Source: Vibrio gazogenes (GTDB taxonomy: Bacteria; Pseudomonadota; Gammaproteobacteria; Enterobacterales; Vibrionaceae). Taken from it: a stretch of 64,000 nt of DNA. Under the pieces are notes generated by a model. It searched no databases. It worked only from the letters and a program-made list of their open reading frames with translations, and was not told the origin of the DNA. The position numbers and the translations under genes were made by a program. The stretch is from positions 1,798,001 to 1,862,000 of the forward strand of contig NZ_CP018835.1 of assembly GCF_002196515.1 (NCBI RefSeq). The letters are read 5' to 3'. Shown piece after piece: positions 62,001 to 64,000 of this stretch (positions are counted from its first letter, which is position 1; each line of letters starts with the position of its first letter).

Positions 62001-64000
62001 AAGAAACCGACTTCAATCGGCTGTTCAACCCACCAATGGAGTAGTTGCTCTGGATCTCGCGAAGCTTCCAGCGATGGCATCGTCAATGTCGCACCGGCAC
62101 TTAATGGGGGCCACACTTCCCAGACAACCGCATCGAATCCGAGCCCGGCAACACTTGACACACACGTGCCAGGCTGAACATGGAAAGCACGGTTATGCCA
62201 GTTGACCAGATTCAGTAATTGGCGGTGTTCAACCATGACACCTTTTGGCTGACCGGTTGAGCCGGAAGTATAGATAATGTAAGCGAGATGTTCGGGGCCG
62301 AGATCGCTGACGATAGGATCTGACGCAGGTTGCTCAAACCATAAGCCACGATCTTGCTGGGTATGAATCAGCTGTGATTCGGGCAATGTTTCAGCCATCA
62401 GGCCGCTGAGATCAATCACCCCATCGGTCAGCACCACGGTCGGTGCACTGTCGGCAAGCATGTACTGCACACGTTCTGCCGGATACGCGGGATCAATCGG
62501 TACATATCCGCCACCGGCTTTCAGTGTTGCCAGCATCGCGATCAATAAGTCAGGTCCCCGGCCACAGCAGATGGCAACCCGACTTTCCGGACCGACTCCG
62601 AGCGAGCGTAAGTAATGAGCGAGACGGTTAGCACGAATGTTCAGCCCACCGTAATTGACACTTTCACCGGCACACGTCAGTGCAATATGTTCCGGATCTT
62701 CACTGGCCCGTTGTTCAAACAATTCATGAATATATTGAGCCGGTGGAAACGCAATTTGCGTCTGATTCCATGCGTCAATCATCGACGACTCTTCTGGCAT
62801 TTGCAGATGATAATGATTCACTGCCGTGAGTGCCGGTTCACTCACTACACTGGAGAAGAAGTGCATCAGGCGATAGAAATGAGAAGCCAGAGTCATTTCA
62901 CTATACAAAGCAGCATTAGCATCGATACACAGCTCCAGCCCCTGTTGGGGGCCACGATCACAAATATTGATCGAGAGGTCGTCAATGGGCCCCAAAGTCA
63001 GGTTATTCACATTGACGGGCGCGTCACCAAACTTCATTTCATATTCAAACGGTAGGATATTGATATCCGTCGAGAACAGTTGTTCACTTTCGGTCAGAAT
63101 CCCAAGATCGGACGCCAGATCTTCACCGCGGTAGCATTGATGGCGTACGGCACCAAGAATACGGCGTTTTACCTGAGAGACGATATCGACGAGCGTGTCC
63201 TCAGAACCAATATTGAGCCGTAAGGGCAGTACATTGGAAACCATACCGGGGAATTGACGCAGTCTCTTATTGGTTCTCGCAACCATCGGGCACCCGACAA
63301 CCAGATCATCTTCTCCGGTAACACGGTGCAAATAAATCGCGATTAAAGCGATCAGCAACTGTGGCACCTGACTTTTACATTCAACCGCCAGTTCTCTTAA
63401 CATCCGGTTGGTGGATGCCGGTAAATACATCTGTTTGCGAATAATATTCGTGCAGGGGGCCTGTTTGTCAGACAAACTCACAGGCGCAGGCCGATCTTTC
63501 AGAACCTCTTGCCAATACGCTTTGTCGCGAAGGTAGTGTTTCGAGGCTTTGTATTCCTGCTCAATCTCGAGCGCTTCAGCCAACGAAATGAACTGACAGG
63601 CCGGCGGTTCTTCTCCTGCCACCAGTGCAGAATAAATTTCAGCCACACGGCTGGATAACAGAACCCCGCCAAAACCGTCCAGCACCAAATGGTGAACGCA
63701 GGCGTAATACCAAAAACGCTCCGGACCGAGTTGTAACAGCGCAAAAGAAAACGGAGGACCTTGCTCCAAGTCAAAGGGACGGGCTAAGTCGGCATTAATC
63801 CATGCTTTAGCTGCCCGTTGTGGATCAGATTCAGCCTGAAAATCGAGAATGGGTAATTCCCAGCCGGGAGCGACGCCAAACCGCTGCTTTGGCCCTTGAG
63901 GTGTCAGCTCAAAAACCTGTTGAAAAGATTCAATCTCTCTGGCCGTCCTGCGGATGGCCACTTCAAAAAGATCTGGCTGAACCACACCAGATATTTCCAG
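56099..64000 (-). CDS. NRPS termination protein C-A-PCP-E/C-A-PCP-TE-TE (partial)
   Basis: More than 2630 residues, open through the right edge (the frame continues upstream of the GTG at 63985). Numbered from that codon, a condensation domain (1-405, H-H-L-V-L-D-G at 98-104) is followed by A1 (420-910), PCP1 (Ser958), a dual epimerisation/condensation domain (1045-1490), A2 (1497-1985), PCP2 (Ser2029) and two thioesterases (G-I-S-L-G, Ser2156; G-H-S-F-G, Ser2448, with His2601). The dual domain has the extra H-H-L-L-E-E-K-G-D motif at 1060-1068 and a second His motif at 1178-1184. Both A domains read D-A-W-F-L-G-N-V-V-K, a code known for leucine. It would add D-Leu then Leu and release the peptide. 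Confidence 0.95.
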   Translation of the reverse strand: MEISGVVQPDLFEVAIRRTAREIESFQQVFELTPQGPKQRFGVAPGWELPILDFQAESDPQRAAKAWINADLARPFDLEQGPPFSFALLQLGPERFWYYACVHHLVLDGFGGVLLSSRVAEIYSALVAGEEPPACQFISLAEALEIEQEYKASKHYLRDKAYWQEVLKDRPAPVSLSDKQAPCTNIIRKQMYLPASTNRMLRELAVECKSQVPQLLIALIAIYLHRVTGEDDLVVGCPMVARTNKRLRQFPGMVSNVLPLRLNIGSEDTLVDIVSQVKRRILGAVRHQCYRGEDLASDLGILTESEQLFSTDINILPFEYEMKFGDAPVNVNNLTLGPIDDLSINICDRGPQQGLELCIDANAALYSEMTLASHFYRLMHFFSSVVSEPALTAVNHYHLQMPEESSMIDAWNQTQIAFPPAQYIHELFEQRASEDPEHIALTCAGESVNYGGLNIRANRLAHYLRSLGVGPESRVAICCGRGPDLLIAMLATLKAGGGYVPIDPAYPAERVQYMLADSAPTVVLTDGVIDLSGLMAETLPESQLIHTQQDRGLWFEQPASDPIVSDLGPEHLAYIIYTSGSTGQPKGVMVEHRQLLNLVNWHNRAFHVQPGTCVSSVAGLGFDAVVWEVWPPLSAGATLTMPSLEASRDPEQLLHWWVEQPIEVGFLPTPIAELAFARQVAPKKLRYLLVGGDRLTRQPDESVSYTLVNNYGPTETAVVATSGAIRAADDVLHIGSPIANTRIYILDELLRPVPLGVTGEVYIGGNSVSRGYLNRPEMTAERFLVDPFSDQQESKMYRTGDLARWRLDGTIEYQGRNDSQVKIRGFRIELGEIATALQACPGVQSAVVTVLHAGESSERLVAYYTRQHKTSIEIEALKQRLSESLPSYMVPAAFVGLDAIPLTANGKVDYRALPEPDADAFVHRSYEAPRGNVEQLLASIWQSLLHVEQVGRHDNFFELGGHSLLAVQLIERLRHHYYHLAIKSLFTTPTLADLAQTLSQSSKNERQVPANLIPEGCTQITPDMLSLVELSQSQIDTITATVPGGAANIQDIYPLAPLQEGILFHHLLEEKGDPYVTRAIKAFASQDALQQFVDALQAVVKRHDILRTSLVWDQLDVPVQVVWRDAVLPLTPLTLDGSNMVKAIQQRFDPSHTRLDVHRAPMIEAYQVEDAAEGRWLLCLLMHHFCLDHTTLELMMEEVQAHLLNRVEQLPTPLPFRNFVFESRLDSDPEKESAYFSARLGDIDEPSAPFGLLNVQGDGHEIHELHLPVDDDLSQLLREHARRQGVSAASLFHLAWGLVVRATTGNDDVVFGTVLFGRMAGGEGADRVLGMFLNTLPLRLSLAHETVTEAVQYTHRHLAEMLEYEHGSLSLAQQCSGVAPQTPLFSSLLNYRYDGGNSQTGIDTGPMNLLFTEERTNYPITLSVNDNPTQGFSLDIQVDESIGCERIGAMVMRALREVLSALEDEPKRLIHSLNILPKDEYRRVINQLNAARTAAVTDICVHTLFEQQVEQYPDVMAVMSDTQKLTYRELNQQANRLAYYLRAQGVSPDQRVGLCFDRNTDLMVAMLATLKAGGCYIPMDPTYPADRLQYMVSDSQPTLILSDGILDTETIVGKAGIRVINVSTEIFMWRDYPATNPQSEHIRPDHLAYIIYTSGSTGQPKGVMVEHRNLANLVHWHNRAFEIQAGTCVSSVAGVGFDATVWEVWPPLCTGAHIMLPTLEISRDPEQLLAWWISQPIEVGFLSTPIAELVLSRQLDHPTLRTLLVGGDRLNHHPHPETSFTLVNNYGPTETTVVATSGVIHPTGDLLHIGSPVDNTSIYILDEYRQPVPIGVKGEIYIGGKGVARGYLNRPDMTEDRFLDDPYAYEFGARMYRSGDLGRWTADGTIEYLGRNDSQVKIRGFRIELGEISACMSTHHGVSEAVVIAAKTQNNDQRLLAYYVGNAQTAPLRAYLSARLPDYMVPVAYVKLDQIPLTPNGKVDRKSLPEPEAADFVTQVYVPPEGEVEETIAAIWQRLLGVEKVGRNDSFFELGGHSLVAVQFLNEARQHGYELTLSTLFSASRLADIADYIQRSSEALIEHAVALRPATGEQRPLFIVPEASGEMLYSPLLTSYIDKDIAVYGLVAPARNTPPFYTIQGAAARYVRIIRETQPEGPYRMTGISLGGTLAYEVARQLLGQDQEIEYVGVIDTRAEKAFVPRHVGEEHLTEEQKILLMSKEIYDGLAYDIYGLAESESTLEEGMTWKDHYRMAKDMGMLPAGWTDTYFMNWMLHREALIRAEYEYKNLPVDIDLYVAELRPQGEEDDVVPYLRWDRFLPEASIHPTTIPGATHYHLIVEPYIGYVGQAISNDLHDRENDYAGGKVMRNAEYDPIVTLQEGHGHGPTVLCIPGAGVNVCAFMGLVQSIASDWTVLGFQPRGLEGNDIPHTTVQAAAAFYLKALESRSCVGPVHLVGHSFGGWVALELAALLEAEGVQVASLTVADSEAPDATPREYSDLSALMLLIEQFERQGAALGLTEQDLKGLNHRERLTLVHGYLVEQGVLTGNTSVDDLDGIFSVFATNIRTHYQPAVQPRASVNLVFTQDMKPGVKEAWQAQSLNLHCIESRADHFSLLRPPFVDLIAEIMRPTFRTLVTDI

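Overview
The window looks like chromosome 1 of a Vibrio or close relative (Vibrionaceae, Gammaproteobacteria). The reasons are the blocks pldB-yigL, hemCDXY/cyaA/cyaY/lptM/lysA/dapF/DUF484/xerC/yigB, hemN-yihI-engB-spf-polA-ryhB-hemB, tatABC-ubiB-ubiJ-ubiE and rmuC, together with Vibrio-type small RNAs. The species cannot be told from the sequence alone. No rRNA, tRNA, IS element, CRISPR array or integron attC site was recognised.

Layout. 0-1.6 kb: end of pldB and yigL (+). 1.7-6.2 kb: a compact nonribosomal peptide synthetase (NRPS) island on the minus strand, in the order 4'-phosphopantetheinyl transferase, MbtH-like protein and one A-PCP-C NRPS, set inside a housekeeping block. 6.5-8.8 kb: EVE protein, lipoprotein and DTW protein. 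8.8-16.5 kb: yigB, xerC, DUF484, dapF, lysA, lptM (-), cyaY (+), cyaA (-, with a UUG start and a CRP site). 16.9-21 kb: hemCDXY (+). 21-24.3 kb: hemN, DUF2489, yihI and a methyltransferase (-). 24.3-31.1 kb: a block rich in small RNAs, with a CsrB/CsrC-type RNA, engB, Spot 42, polA, RyhB with a Fur box, and hemB. 31.4-38.8 kb: tatD (+), then tatC/B/A, ubiB/J/E, rmuC and a small zinc-ribbon protein (-). 39-49.7 kb: an EamA transporter and a complete L-arabinose regulon. In the regulon araB-araD-araA-unknown-araC (-) diverges from araF-araG-araH (+) across about 500 bp holding AraC-like half-sites and a CRP site. 49.9-52.7 kb: small accessory genes (GFA-like, conserved hypothetical, ABM monooxygenase, CatB-like acetyltransferase, membrane-anchored hypothetical). 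52.8-64 kb: a LysR regulator diverging from a TTC38-like protein and an EamA transporter. These converge on the 3' end of a giant NRPS that runs off the right edge.

How the parts fit. The right-hand NRPS is a termination protein, C-A(Leu)-PCP-dual E/C-A(Leu)-PCP-TE-TE. It predicts a peptide ending in D-Leu-L-Leu, released by tandem thioesterases; the LysR regulator and EamA transporter are plausible partners. The left-hand NRPS has an uncommon A-PCP-C order and carries its own PPTase and MbtH, so it may couple one amino acid to a soluble acceptor, or work with other NRPS proteins. Its PPTase could also prime the distant NRPS. These two loci are the least explained parts of the window. The three regulatory RNAs and the Fur and CRP sites make 24-30 kb a hub for carbon and iron control.
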